NCBI GenBank assembly: GCA_049694275.1
Contig: JBAVQS010000173.1
Location: 1 to 21,757, forward strand
Reading direction: 5' to 3'
DNA length: 21,757 nucleotides
DNA from: JBAVQS01 sp049694275
GTDB taxonomy: Bacteria > Chloroflexota > Anaerolineae > UBA4142 > SHND01
The notes beneath the pieces were generated by a model. That model had not been told where the DNA came from, searched no databases, and worked only from the letters and a program-made list of their open reading frames with translations. The translations under genes and the position numbers were made by a program. Below are positions 4,785 to 11,878 of the stretch, piece after piece. Within the stretch, counting starts at the first letter, position 1, and every line of letters begins with the position of its first letter.

Positions 4785-7109
4785 CTACTGTGTGCAGACA
4801 ACCTGGAAATAGACAATGTCGGGCCCGGTCGGCGTCGGGGTCGGCTGCGGCGTCAGCGTCTGGTTGGGCGTCGGAGACGGAGTCAACGTTGGGGTTGCGG
4901 TTGGTACGACGAGCACCAGGCGGTCCCACAGCGTCGCGGTGAGAGGACCGGCGCCGGTTTGGAAGGTGTCCTGCACCGCGACCACACCACCGGACGGATT
5001 GCCCAGTACGATCGCCGTGCTTGTACCGTTGCTGCGTTCCCAGTGATACTGAATTGGCCCGTTGGCGTCGACCTGGCCGGTGACGGTCAGGGTCGCAGGG
5101 CACTTGCCCGGTACGCCCGAATAGGTCGGCGCCGCAGGGGTGAGCGAGATGTTTGTTACGATGTTGCCCGCCGGCGATGTGGGGGATGGCGTGACCGGCG
5201 TCGCGCTCGGCGTGATGGGTGTGACGCTCGGGGTAACCGGCGTCGCGCTCGGCGTGATGGGTGTGGCGCTCGGGGTAGTCGGTGTCATGCTCGGAGTGAC
5301 CGGCGTCACGCTCGGGGTAATTGGCGTATTCGTCACCGTTACGACAATGATAATCGGTGTGATGGTGGGCGTCGAGGTCGGCGAGGGTGTTGGCGTCGTC
5401 TGGTTAAAACCAAAGTCGACGACGATGAACGCTCCGCAGGCGAACATTGGCACGGTCACAATTGTCGGCGTTGTCGCATACCACCCCGCCGGCGTGGCGA
5501 TGGCGACGCGATATTGCCCGAACGGCAGGTTCGCGAACTGATAGGTGCCGAATGCGTCGCTGAGCGCGAGCGAGAGGTTCTGCCCGTTAAAGTTTTGCAA
5601 ATAGATGGTTGCGCCGGATAGCGTTGGTTCACCCGGATCAAGCGCCTGGTTCGCGTTAATATCGTTAAAGACCTTGCCAAAAATGCCGACGAGACAGGGG
5701 GTGGGGCTGGGCGGCGCGGGCGTCACACTCGGCGGAATCGGCGTGATGGTCGGCGTTGCCGTCGGCAGGCTGGGCTGTGTCGGTAACGGCGTTGCCGTCG
5801 GCAGGGGGGTAGAGGTTGGCAGCGGGGTTGCCGTTGGCAGAGGCGTCGTCGTGAATACGATCACAGTTGCCATAAAGGTCGGCGTTAACGTGGGTGTGCC
5901 GGGAATGACCGTAAAAGCCCAACTGGATTCGGTCTGTTGCCCGGCCGTGTCAAAGACTGTCGCCGAGACGTTATATTGTCCCGGCCCGAGCGCGCCGGTC
6001 CATGATAGGCTGTTTTGTGTCGCGCGCGAGTAGGGACTGACATCCTGCCCATTGATGACCAGCTTGCTCCGCGTTGGATCGACCCCGCGCTGGCCCGTAA
6101 TGTTGACGCCAACGGTAATCGCATCGCCCTGTGTTATCACCGCGCCGTTGGCAGGTTGCGTGGACTGGACAACCGGTTTTTCCGTATTCCGAAGGAGAAA
6201 GAGATAGACCAGCCCACAAATCACCACGGCCAGCGAGATCCCGGCGAGGGCCGCAATAGCCGCCGTGGGCAAGCCCTCCCCGCCGAACCCAAACAGCCCG
6301 GGTCGTGTTGTGGTCGTCGTGGTTACAACCGTCGATTCTGGCTCAGGGGGGGGCTCTACGACCATTGCGACCGGCTGTGGAGGTGGGGGGGGCGGGGGCT
6401 CGATGACCGGTGGCTCTATTGGGCGCAACGGCTGACCGGACATGGCCTGGACGACGCGCTGTCGCAAGACCGCCTCTAATGAATCGGGCAATACGAGAAT
6501 CGGCAGATAGCTAAAGAGGGTAGCATCGGGCGAAGTGACTCGCTGGCGCAGCCCGATAATACGATCGGTATCGATCTGCGCCGAGGTGGGACGCCCTTCT
6601 GCGCGGGCGAGCGCATCAAACTGGCGGGTAAACGCCCGCCGCGCCTCGTCCACCAGCCGCGCCAGGTCGGTCCGCTGTACCCCAAGGGCGCGCGCCTTTT
6701 CGGTTGGAGAGAGGGCGTGCAACTCCTCGACAATCAGGACGGCCCGGTAAAAGGCGGGCATGGCGCGTGCGCCCCGCCAGATGTCGTCGGCCAGCCCTGC
6801 GGGGCCCGGTTCGTCGGTCGGTGGGAGACTGTCGAGCCACCCGCGTTGGCGGAGCTGGGTGAGGGTAGCCTCGCGGGCGAGACTGTATAGCCAACCGCGC
6901 ACCGACTCGCGTGCGGGCAGACCCGCCACCGTGCCGGGCACGCGCATAAATGCTTCTTCGAGGAGGCGCGCAGCCTGATCGCGGTCGCCAACGACGCGCG
7001 CAAGAAAGTCATAGAGGTCGGACGAATAGCGATCAAAGAGCTGTGCCAGCCCGTCGCGTCGCCCCTGTTGAATATACTGTATTAGTTGCTGGTCTGATGG
7101 AGTTGCCAC
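4785..7109 (-). CDS. ECF-sigma-like protein fused to a membrane helix and extracellular SdrD/Ig-type domains
   Basis: A 774-residue chimera. Residues about 10-90 match sigma-70 region 2 (LFDRYSSDLYDFLARVVGDRDQAARLLEEAF ... WLYSLARE, cut here for length), and 115-165 match region 4 with a somewhat degenerate HTH (LSPTEKARALGV). A Pro-rich hinge with eight consecutive prolines (230-255) leads to one membrane helix at about 281-306. Outside are an Ig-like domain (312-405), LPTATP-type repeats (423-450), an SdrD B-like domain (474-568, GKVFNDINANQALDPGE), TPITPSA-type repeats (596-642), another beta domain (650-735) and a TP-rich tail. The topology implies sigma inside, sensor outside. Starts at a GTG 8 bases from the predicted transcript start. 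It may transmit an envelope signal to transcription or be an adhesin with a vestigial sigma domain. Confidence 0.8.
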   Translation of the reverse strand: MATPSDQQLIQYIQQGRRDGLAQLFDRYSSDLYDFLARVVGDRDQAARLLEEAFMRVPGTVAGLPARESVRGWLYSLAREATLTQLRQRGWLDSLPPTDEPGPAGLADDIWRGARAMPAFYRAVLIVEELHALSPTEKARALGVQRTDLARLVDEARRAFTRQFDALARAEGRPTSAQIDTDRIIGLRQRVTSPDATLFSYLPILVLPDSLEAVLRQRVVQAMSGQPLRPIEPPVIEPPPPPPPQPVAMVVEPPPEPESTVVTTTTTTRPGLFGFGGEGLPTAAIAALAGISLAVVICGLVYLFLLRNTEKPVVQSTQPANGAVITQGDAITVGVNITGQRGVDPTRSKLVINGQDVSPYSRATQNSLSWTGALGPGQYNVSATVFDTAGQQTESSWAFTVIPGTPTLTPTFMATVIVFTTTPLPTATPLPTSTPLPTATPLPTQPSLPTATPTITPIPPSVTPAPPSPTPCLVGIFGKVFNDINANQALDPGEPTLSGATIYLQNFNGQNLSLALSDAFGTYQFANLPFGQYRVAIATPAGWYATTPTIVTVPMFACGAFIVVDFGFNQTTPTPSPTSTPTITPIIIVVTVTNTPITPSVTPVTPSMTPTTPSATPITPSATPVTPSVTPITPSATPVTPSPTSPAGNIVTNISLTPAAPTYSGVPGKCPATLTVTGQVDANGPIQYHWERSNGTSTAIVLGNPSGGVVAVQDTFQTGAGPLTATLWDRLVLVVPTATPTLTPSPTPNQTLTPQPTPTPTGPDIVYFQVVCTQ
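5184..5324 (-). repeat. In-frame 21-bp coding repeats (TPITPSA type)
   Basis: Residues about 596-642 of the sigma fusion protein are seven-residue TP(I/V)TPS(A/V/M) units, giving near-identical 21/42-bp DNA repeats. They form a probably O-glycosylated stalk outside the cell. Such repeats can expand or shrink by slippage. Confidence 0.8.
5760..5843 (-). repeat. In-frame 18-bp coding repeats (LPTATP type)
   Basis: Residues 423-450 of the sigma fusion protein are four to five LPT(A/S)TP hexapeptides encoded by similar 18-bp units. They link the first Ig-like domain to the SdrD B-like domain. Confidence 0.75.
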
Positions 7110-7119
7110 ATTTCACCCA

Positions 7120-7135
7120 AGTGAATTCTATCACA
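7120..7135 (-). promoter_or_regulatory. CRP/FNR-like palindrome at the sigma fusion promoter
   Basis: On the minus strand TGTGATAGAATTCACT, a near match to TGTGA-N6-TCACA. It covers the -10 hexamer, so binding would block transcription. It shares TGTGATAG-N3-TCAC with the site at 16002-16017. Confidence 0.5.
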
Positions 7136-7153
7136 GCCGCGCGTGAAATACAA
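7125..7153 (-). promoter_or_regulatory. Promoter of the sigma fusion gene
   Basis: TTGTAT (7153-7148), a 17-base spacer, and TAGAAT (7130-7125) on the minus strand. The predicted start near 7118 leaves about 8 bases before the GTG at 7109, so the mRNA is nearly leaderless. Confidence 0.65.
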
Positions 7154-7163
7154 TGGCGGATTT

Positions 7164-8174
7164 TTACCCTCGCTCGCGTACCTGTTCCGGCCCTCCCTGC
7201 GACGAGTTGGAGAGCTGTCCCAGGTTGAGCCCGGCGCGCCAGGCATAATAAAAGCCGAGCAACGTGACAGGAATCAAGAGCGCGGCATGCAGTAGTAATG
7301 TATAACTGGTCGCCTGGTTGATCTCAACCGCATACAGGGTCGTCAGCACGTATTTGATTGGCGCGTCAAAAACGCCGACGTAGCCGGGAGTCGAAGGGGC
7401 AATGCTGGCGAGGTTGCCGAGCGCCGTCGCCAGAATATACATCGCGAACGGCTTGTCGAGCCCAAAGGCCAGTGCAATCAGGAGGTACATCCCTGCTTCA
7501 AATAACCATGCGCCGACCGAACAGGCAAAGGCGACGAGCGCGTCGAGGGGATTGCGCAGGACGTTCAGTCCCTCCAAAAAGGAATCGATCAGCTTTTCCG
7601 CGCGGTCTCCCCAATGGTGGGGCAGGCGCTCCAGGATGAAATTGATGACCCCTTCCAGCCGCTCGCGGAACCCGGAGACCAGGATGAGGACGAGCATGAT
7701 TCCGACAAAGACGGCGCCGCCGAGAAAGAGGACTGTTCGCAGATAATCGTTGAGCGGGACAAAGAGGGCCGCTCCAGCCAGAAAGGCGAGCATCGTCAGC
7801 CCATCCAGGATTCGTTCGACGACGATGGTGACCAGGGCGGCGGTTTTGCTAATCCCTTCCTTCTGCCCGAGCACAAAGGCGCGGACGACCTCGCCCAGGC
7901 GGGCTGGCAAAATATCGTTCGCCATATAGCCGATGACGACGATGGGAAAGAGCGTGCGGGACGGGACTGGCTTGATCGACCGCAACAGGAAATGCCAGCG
8001 CACCGATCGGATTCCGACGCCGATGAAATAAAGCACGAGCGCCGGAATCAGGTAAAAATAATTGGCCCGGGAGAGTTCTGCGCCAATAGCCAGCAGGTTG
8101 GTCTGATAGAACACATAGCCCAGGAGAGCAAGGCTAATGATGGCGCCGAGCCAGAAACGTTTTTGTTTGAGCAT
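7164..8174 (-). CDS. UPF0104 / lysylphosphatidylglycerol synthase TM-type membrane protein
   Basis: A 336-residue inner-membrane protein with about eight helices, matching the LPG_synthase_TM family (UPF0104, AglD/MprF flippase-like). Diagnostic pieces are VGIRSVRWHFLL (53-64), NDILPARLGEVVRAF (86-100), VVERILDGL (118-126) and SIAPSTPGYVGVFD (257-270). Members without the cytosolic aminoacyl-transfer domain, as here, are thought to move or modify lipid-linked substrates; the exact substrate is unknown. It is a single-gene unit: the next gene has its own promoter in the 54-base gap. No Shine-Dalgarno sequence precedes the ATG; instead a GTTTGG-N2-CCAAAC inverted repeat sits 1 base upstream of it. 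A separate 16-base palindrome lies at the promoter. Confidence 0.9.
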   Translation of the reverse strand: MLKQKRFWLGAIISLALLGYVFYQTNLLAIGAELSRANYFYLIPALVLYFIGVGIRSVRWHFLLRSIKPVPSRTLFPIVVIGYMANDILPARLGEVVRAFVLGQKEGISKTAALVTIVVERILDGLTMLAFLAGAALFVPLNDYLRTVLFLGGAVFVGIMLVLILVSGFRERLEGVINFILERLPHHWGDRAEKLIDSFLEGLNVLRNPLDALVAFACSVGAWLFEAGMYLLIALAFGLDKPFAMYILATALGNLASIAPSTPGYVGVFDAPIKYVLTTLYAVEINQATSYTLLLHAALLIPVTLLGFYYAWRAGLNLGQLSNSSQGGPEQVRERG

Positions 8175-8197
8175 GGTTTGGGTCCAAACGACAAAGC

Positions 8198-8213
8198 AAT
8201 CTACAGGTAGATT
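8198..8213. promoter_or_regulatory. Operator-like perfect palindrome before the UPF0104 gene
   Basis: AATCTAC at 8198-8204 and GTAGATT at 8207-8213, with a 2-base centre. It overlaps the edge of the candidate -10 and the expected start of transcription, a usual place for a repressor of the TetR or similar class. Confidence 0.45.
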
Positions 8214-8238
8214 CTGGTTATTTTGGCGAGATTGTCAA
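8211..8238 (-). promoter_or_regulatory. Promoter of the UPF0104 gene
   Basis: Consensus TTGACA (8238-8233), a 16-base spacer and CAGAAT (8216-8211) on the minus strand, about 37 bases before the ATG. Confidence 0.5.
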
Positions 8239-8315
8239 CTAGCCAATAGCTGGGGCTGGCATTGAAGATTTCGCAGGCAGGGCCGTTTGGCGCGGTTGGG
8301 ATAGGGTTGCGTGGC

Positions 8316-8347
8316 TAAAAAAAAGGGTGAGACTTTATGTCTCACCC
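8316..8347 (-). terminator. Intrinsic terminator of the SWIM gene
   Basis: GGGTGAGAC (8347-8339 on the minus strand) and GTCTCACCC (8333-8325) around a 5-base loop, followed by eight T. It lies 48 bases after the stop of the SWIM gene. Confidence 0.92.
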
Positions 8348-8395
8348 CTGGCTCGGGTCTTTTCAACTAGCTCCCGCTTCCTGTCGCAATCCGCG

Positions 8396-8665
8396 CTAGG
8401 CGGCGTTCGGCATGGATGGTTCGGTCTCGGCAACTGACGGCATCATCCCATTCAACACCCGCTCCATTGTCATCGTATGGCTGCATACGCCGTGGGACGT
8501 AAAATAGTGACAACCACAGGACCATCGGCCCTTGTCAAACGCCACGGTATAGGTGTTATTGTCCCCTTGCACCGTCGCACGGAACTGCTCGAAAACCACG
8601 CGCTGATTTGCTTCGGCTGCGTAGCGTCGCGCTTTTTCGATCTTGCCGATCATGCTCGAGTCCAT
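8396..8665 (-). CDS. Small SWIM zinc-finger protein
   Basis: An 89-residue protein with the SWIM signature CxC-x8-CxH: C50, C52, C61 and H63 (WSCGCHYF ... GVCSH). SWIM fingers coordinate one zinc and bind DNA or protein; they are found in SWI2/SNF2 ATPases, MuDR-type transposases and small stand-alone bacterial proteins such as this one. Residues 1-45 form a basic helix (KIEKARRYAAEANQRVVF) plus two strands, and the tail is acidic. AGGAGG lies 8 bases before the ATG. The gene stands alone between a leader containing its own terminator hairpin and a strong terminator. Its target is unknown. Confidence 0.85.
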   Translation of the reverse strand: MDSSMIGKIEKARRYAAEANQRVVFEQFRATVQGDNNTYTVAFDKGRWSCGCHYFTSHGVCSHTMTMERVLNGMMPSVAETEPSMPNAA

Positions 8666-8704
8666 TTACTCTGCCTCCTGTGTTAGTTTGGCCCCTCTTT
8701 TGAC

Positions 8705-8821
8705 TAAAAAGAAGAATCCAAGCGCGCAGACTTGGATTCTCAGAAAATTGCTCCGAAATAAAAGGTTAACCCACTCACAAGTCATCAATCCTCGCCCTAA
8801 AGGGGGCCCCTTTCACAGGTC
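8705..8821 (-). ncRNA. Candidate small RNA or terminating leader upstream of the SWIM gene
   Basis: A near-consensus promoter at 8828-8856 should start a transcript at about 8821. About 80 bases later the RNA forms the stem GAATCCAAG (8739-8731) with CTTGGATTC (8722-8714) followed by TTCTTTTTAG. No convincing reading frame lies between. The RNA begins with an AAAGG/CCUUU palindrome and contains GGGUUAACC. It is either a roughly 110-nt small RNA, or a leader that controls read-through into the SWIM gene starting 40 bases beyond the terminator. It matches no riboswitch class I know. The hairpin could alternatively just terminate the DUF6812-like gene. Confidence 0.45.
8714..8739 (-). terminator. 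Intrinsic terminator, possibly an attenuator
   Basis: A 9-bp perfect stem with an 8-base loop and a TTCTTTTT tail on the minus strand. It lies 139 bases after the stop of the DUF6812-like gene and 49 bases before the SWIM start codon. Confidence 0.8.
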
Positions 8822-8827
8822 GGTTTC

Positions 8828-8856
8828 AGTATACCCCCCTTTGAGGGCCTTGTCAA
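8828..8856 (-). promoter_or_regulatory. Near-consensus promoter in the SWIM leader
   Basis: TTGACA (8856-8851), exactly 17 bases, then TATACT (8833-8828) on the minus strand. The spacer contains CCCTCAAAGGG, a small palindrome. It matches 11 of 12 consensus positions, among the best in the window. Confidence 0.75.
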
Positions 8857-8877
8857 TAGCAATTCAAAAAACGACAT

Positions 8878-9468
8878 TCAATCCTCCTCGGCAACGTCCG
8901 GGCGTACCGGCGCCGGTTTGGGTTCTGCCGGCAGCTTGGCAATATAGTGCAGGTATTGCATGTTCACGATAACGGAATCCTGTCGGATGACGAATCGTTC
9001 ATCGCTCGTAAATGTGACGACCGCCTGGGTGACCGGAAGAAAATGCTCGCGCTGTGTGGTAATGAACCGGTGAACGTCGGGCAGTTCGAGCCCGCCCGTT
9101 GTGTGGATATAACCTCTGACTTCGACCTCGTCCAGAATGATAAAGACGCGGTGCGCGGACTTTTTGACATAGCCATACAGCCGCTTGGCTGTCAACGCTT
9201 TGGGTTGTGTCTCGAAGGCCAGGATGATCTGGTCTTTGGAGAGCATGGCGGTCGTATGCTGGTCGATGACTTTGCTCGGGGCGGCGAGACGCGCGATGCG
9301 AACATCACGCATAGCGATGGCCGACAGGTGCTCTTCATTCAGCACATCCGAGAAGCGCCGATCTTTGAGGTCAACCGTTCCCATGAGCGTATGATACTGT
9401 GTAATGATGACGACGTTATAGTCCAATTTTTGCATGAGGTTTGTTTCTGGAGCAGGGTTTGACTGCAT
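8878..9468 (-). CDS. DUF6812-like protein with two repeats
   Basis: A 196-residue cytosolic protein. Two related halves are visible: residues 17-61 (YNVVIITQYHTLMGTVDL ... RFSDVLNEEHLSAIAMRD) and 106-154 (HRVFIILDEVEVRGYIH ... VHRFITTQREHFLPVTQA). Each has strand, turn, [LF]-D-x-[LR]-[NF]-x and a closing strand, the pattern I associate with DUF6812, whose function is not known. The tail is Pro-rich and acidic. A start at 9468 is chosen because GGGAGGAG lies 10 bases before it; a TTG at 9501 has no ribosome site, and the ATG at 9435 is a weaker option. Single gene with a very good promoter. Confidence 0.75.
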   Translation of the reverse strand: MQSNPAPETNLMQKLDYNVVIITQYHTLMGTVDLKDRRFSDVLNEEHLSAIAMRDVRIARLAAPSKVIDQHTTAMLSKDQIILAFETQPKALTAKRLYGYVKKSAHRVFIILDEVEVRGYIHTTGGLELPDVHRFITTQREHFLPVTQAVVTFTSDERFVIRQDSVIVNMQYLHYIAKLPAEPKPAPVRPDVAEED

Positions 9469-9530
9469 AGATACCAGCTCCTCCCGTACCGCACGTTGCA
9501 AGAATGGCAGGAGAAGCGAAGTGCCACTAT

Positions 9531-9559
9531 ATTATATCCCGCGCAGCTCGCGATGGCAA
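9531..9559 (-). promoter_or_regulatory. Promoter of the DUF6812-like gene
   Basis: TTGCCA (9559-9554), 17 bases, TATAAT (9536-9531) on the minus strand. The predicted start near 9524 gives a 56-base leader to the ATG at 9468. Confidence 0.8.
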
Positions 9560-9729
9560 TAGCCTTTTGAACTAACGGCTTGATCCTTGCATCTTGTCGC
9601 ACGCTCCAGGCACGGTAGGGGCGGGAAAGGGCCAGAACAGCAGAAAGCGTTCTGGAGAAGCACGGCTGGGTGGGCAAAAAGTAACCCTTTTCGCGTAGGA
9701 GAAAAGTGGTCAAAATTTGCGATGGGCTA
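9560..9729. other. Spacer between divergent promoters
   Basis: No gene seen. It holds two inverted repeats: CCAGAAC (9632-9638) with GTTCTGG (9649-9655), and CTTTTC / GAAAAG around 9687-9706. They could be regulator sites for the divergent DUF6812-like and LysM genes. Confidence 0.4.
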
Positions 9730-9758
9730 TTGAAAAAGAAGCAAGGTGGGTGTATACT
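9730..9758 (+). promoter_or_regulatory. Promoter of the LysM gene
   Basis: TTGAAA (9730-9735), 17 bases, TATACT (9753-9758). The start near 9765 implies a 125-base leader before the ATG, long compared with other genes here; the leader contains an ACGACG/CGTCGT stem. Confidence 0.75.
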
Positions 9759-9889
9759 CTTAATTGCCGACGACGAATATCGCACGTCGTGCCTGGTTAA
9801 AACCCGGTTGTCGCAGGTCACCGTGCAACAACCACAGCGCTGTACAAGATCGACTGATGTTGACCTTGGGCAGCCACAAGGAGGCGTTT

Positions 9890-10369
9890 ATGAATCATTG
9901 GTTCAAGTGGTACGCGCGCGTTGGCGTTGCCCTATTTATCGCGGTTGTGCTGATTGCTGCTCTCGGCGGCGGTTCGGCCTCCGCGGCCGGCCCTGTGTAT
10001 GTGGTTGTCCAACCCGGGCAGACTTTGTACTCGATCGCCGCACACTATGGCGTGAGTGTATGGTCCGTGGCCTGCGCAAATGGGCTGTACAACCCGAACT
10101 ATATCTATGCAGGGATGACGCTCTATATCCCCTATGGCTGGTATGGCGCCTGCAGGCCAAACTATTACCCGCCGAAACCGGTGATGTATCATCCACCCGC
10201 TCCGAAACAGCCTTGCGATTGTTTCTATCGCGTGCGCTGGGGGGATACGCTCTCGAGTATTGCATGGCGGTACGGGACGAGTTGGACGGTGCTCGCGCAA
10301 GCGAATCACCTGTACAATGCCAACTTTATCTATACCGGGATGATCCTCCGGATTCCCGGTTGCAACTAG
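9890..10369 (+). CDS. Secreted protein with two LysM domains
   Basis: A 159-residue exported protein. Residues 1-33 are a signal peptide (basic start, hydrophobic 11-26, SASA cleavage region). LysM 1 is 37-81 (VVVQPGQTLYSIAAHYGV ... GMTLYIP) and LysM 2 is 113-156 (YRVRWGDTLSSIAWRYGT ... GMILRIP), joined by a Tyr/Pro linker with PPKP and CDC. LysM binds N-acetylglucosamine polymers such as peptidoglycan. No catalytic domain is attached, so it should be a wall-binding or adaptor protein. Cys at 62, 88, 109, 111 and 158 could form disulfides. AAGGAGG lies 6 bases before the ATG at 9890, overriding the longer in-frame start at 9764. Single gene with its own promoter and terminator. Confidence 0.92.
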   Translation: MNHWFKWYARVGVALFIAVVLIAALGGGSASAAGPVYVVVQPGQTLYSIAAHYGVSVWSVACANGLYNPNYIYAGMTLYIPYGWYGACRPNYYPPKPVMYHPPAPKQPCDCFYRVRWGDTLSSIAWRYGTSWTVLAQANHLYNANFIYTGMILRIPGCN

Positions 10370-10483
10370 GGGCAGAAGATAACGCACTGATACCCGACGG
10401 CTCTAGTCCAGTCGCGCCTGCGGCTGCGTCGCCAGGTCAAGCCTGCACACGAAAAGCCGTGGTACGGTCGTGCGCATAACCAG

Positions 10484-10515
10484 AGAGAGCGGCTCGCCCG
10501 AGTCGCTCTCTTTTT
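10484..10515 (+). terminator. Intrinsic terminator after the LysM gene
   Basis: AGAGAGCGGCTCG (10484-10496) with 10499-10511 around CC, one wobble, then TTTTT. The stop codon of the convergent MFS gene lies within the T-run, so the hairpin follows both genes. Confidence 0.9.
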
Positions 10516-11740
10516 ATTCCGACCTTGTTTCCAACTCCGGCGCGATCCGGTGCGGCAGGCGATAAGCCACCAGCGCGGCGAGCAGCGCGCCGAGCGTGAG
10601 CAGCGCTCCAGCGGTCCAGAAGGGGGCATAAGGATTGATCTCGAATAGCTGCCCGCCAAGCGCTGGCCCGGCTGCAAATCCCAGCCCCTGTACGGTTGCT
10701 ACGCCCCCCAGAAAAAAGCCCCGACGCTGCGCCGGAATCCAATCCATGATGAGCGCATTCCACGCGGGGGCAAGGAGTGCATAACCGGTTGCGGCGACCA
10801 TGCCGCCGGCTGAGACGATCAGCGGATTGGTGCTGGCCGCCGCCCCCCAGAAGGGGAGCGCGATGAGGGAGAGGCCGAGCAACAAGGGGAGCTGACGCCC
10901 ACGTCGATCGGCCCAGCGGCCTGCAGGCACAAGCACTATGCCGGCGGTGAGCGCCGGCGGGATCAGGATCAGGGCAAAGGTCGGGAGCGAGACTTTCAGG
11001 ATATTGGTGCCGAACAGGGTGAGGATGGGGACGATGAGCCCGAGCCCAAGGGTGATGAGAAGGCCAATGACGAGCAAGAGCACGAAGGCAAGATCGACGC
11101 CGCCCGTGGTCCCTCCACGCTCGGTCGGCGCGGCAACGGACATGTGTATGTGCGGCTCTTGCACGAACGCGACGACAAGGATGAGCGCCAGCAGCACAAA
11201 GAGGATGCACACGGCGAAACCGCGCGGATAGACGGCGGGGTCGGGATAACCGAACAGGGTCAAGATGAGACTGCCGCTGATTGGCCCGCCTGCGGCAAGT
11301 CCGCCCAGCATTACCATGTTGATGAGCCCGAGGACGGTGCCGCGCTGGTCGCGCTCATAGCGGTCGGCGACGAGCGCGTAGATCGGCGGCCAGATCATCC
11401 CGGCGCCGAGGCCGTTAACGACGTTCAACGGGATGAATAGATTGGGATCGTTCGCGAAAACCATGAACGGGATCGGCGCGAGCGACAAGAGGATGCCGAG
11501 CACGAGCGTTCGCTTGCGGCCCCAACGGTCGGCGAGCAACCCGGCCGGCGTGCGGGTCAACAGCGTATCGACCAGTAGATAGGTCGACGCGGCAACGCCG
11601 ACAAAGGCGCTCCCTTGCCCGAAATGTTGGGTGAGGTAGAGTGGGAGCAGGGTGACGATCTCGACGCCATGCGCCAATTCCATCAGGACGATGGTGGCGA
11701 GCAGGACGGCAAAGCTCTTGTGTTGGCGAAAAAGAGACAT
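10514..11740 (-). CDS. MFS transporter
   Basis: A 408-residue inner-membrane protein of the major facilitator superfamily with 12 predicted helices in two halves. Motif A is GLLADRWGRKRT (67-78) between helices 2 and 3, repeated as GRWADRRGR (274-282) in the second half; a hydrophilic loop at about 195-215 joins the halves. YALLAPAWNALIMDWIPAQRRG is the family-typical helix 10-11 region. This looks like a drug/proton-antiporter-type exporter of the MDR group, but the substrate cannot be read from sequence. The gene has a near-perfect promoter, no Shine-Dalgarno sequence and a 5' leader of about 10 bases. It diverges from the subtilase gene. Confidence 0.9.
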   Translation of the reverse strand: MSLFRQHKSFAVLLATIVLMELAHGVEIVTLLPLYLTQHFGQGSAFVGVAASTYLLVDTLLTRTPAGLLADRWGRKRTLVLGILLSLAPIPFMVFANDPNLFIPLNVVNGLGAGMIWPPIYALVADRYERDQRGTVLGLINMVMLGGLAAGGPISGSLILTLFGYPDPAVYPRGFAVCILFVLLALILVVAFVQEPHIHMSVAAPTERGGTTGGVDLAFVLLLVIGLLITLGLGLIVPILTLFGTNILKVSLPTFALILIPPALTAGIVLVPAGRWADRRGRQLPLLLGLSLIALPFWGAAASTNPLIVSAGGMVAATGYALLAPAWNALIMDWIPAQRRGFFLGGVATVQGLGFAAGPALGGQLFEINPYAPFWTAGALLTLGALLAALVAYRLPHRIAPELETRSE

Positions 11741-11756
11741 GATGAGAATGCCGCCG

Positions 11757-11785
11757 ATTATAGAGGCAGTGGGCTAACTTTTCAA
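11757..11785 (-). promoter_or_regulatory. Promoter of the MFS gene
   Basis: TTGAAA (11785-11780), 17 bases, TATAAT (11762-11757) on the minus strand. It is 17 bases from the ATG, so the mRNA is nearly leaderless. Confidence 0.8.
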
Positions 11786-11797
11786 GTGGGGCGATAC

Positions 11798-11825
11798 TTG
11801 CTGTACTCTCTGCTTGAGTTATAAT
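11798..11825 (+). promoter_or_regulatory. Promoter of the subtilase gene
   Basis: TTGCTG (11798-11803), 16 bases, TATAAT (11820-11825). It is back to back with the MFS promoter, 12 bases apart. In the leader, CGTTC-N4-GAACG (11844-11857) is a perfect palindrome and a possible operator. Confidence 0.65.
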
Positions 11826-11878
11826 AAGTTGGACTGTTGTGCTCGTTCGGTTGAACGTGATTCATTTCTGGCAAGAGA

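Noticed and set aside
5184..5324. Short regular repeats resembling an array
   Set aside because: They are in-frame 21-bp units encoding a Thr/Pro stalk, without unique spacers, so not a CRISPR.
4725..6480. Long plus-strand frames opposite the sigma fusion gene
   Set aside because: They are antisense to TP-rich coding DNA, giving Gly/Val/Arg-biased sequence with no starts or homology.
8740..8821. UGAUGACU in the candidate RNA resembling part of a fluoride riboswitch
   Set aside because: The required GAUGG-type first part and pseudoknot partner are not present.
9632..9655. CCAGAAC/GTTCTGG as a LexA box
   Set aside because: The 10-base spacing does not fit the known LexA sites (GAAC-N4-GTTC type).
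9339..9821. Minus-strand 160-codon frame overlapping the DUF6812-like gene
   Set aside because: It covers two good promoters and non-coding spacer and is out of frame with the true gene.
9764..9889. N-terminal extension of the LysM protein
   Set aside because: The signal peptide must be at the N-terminus and AAGGAGG directly precedes the ATG at 9890.
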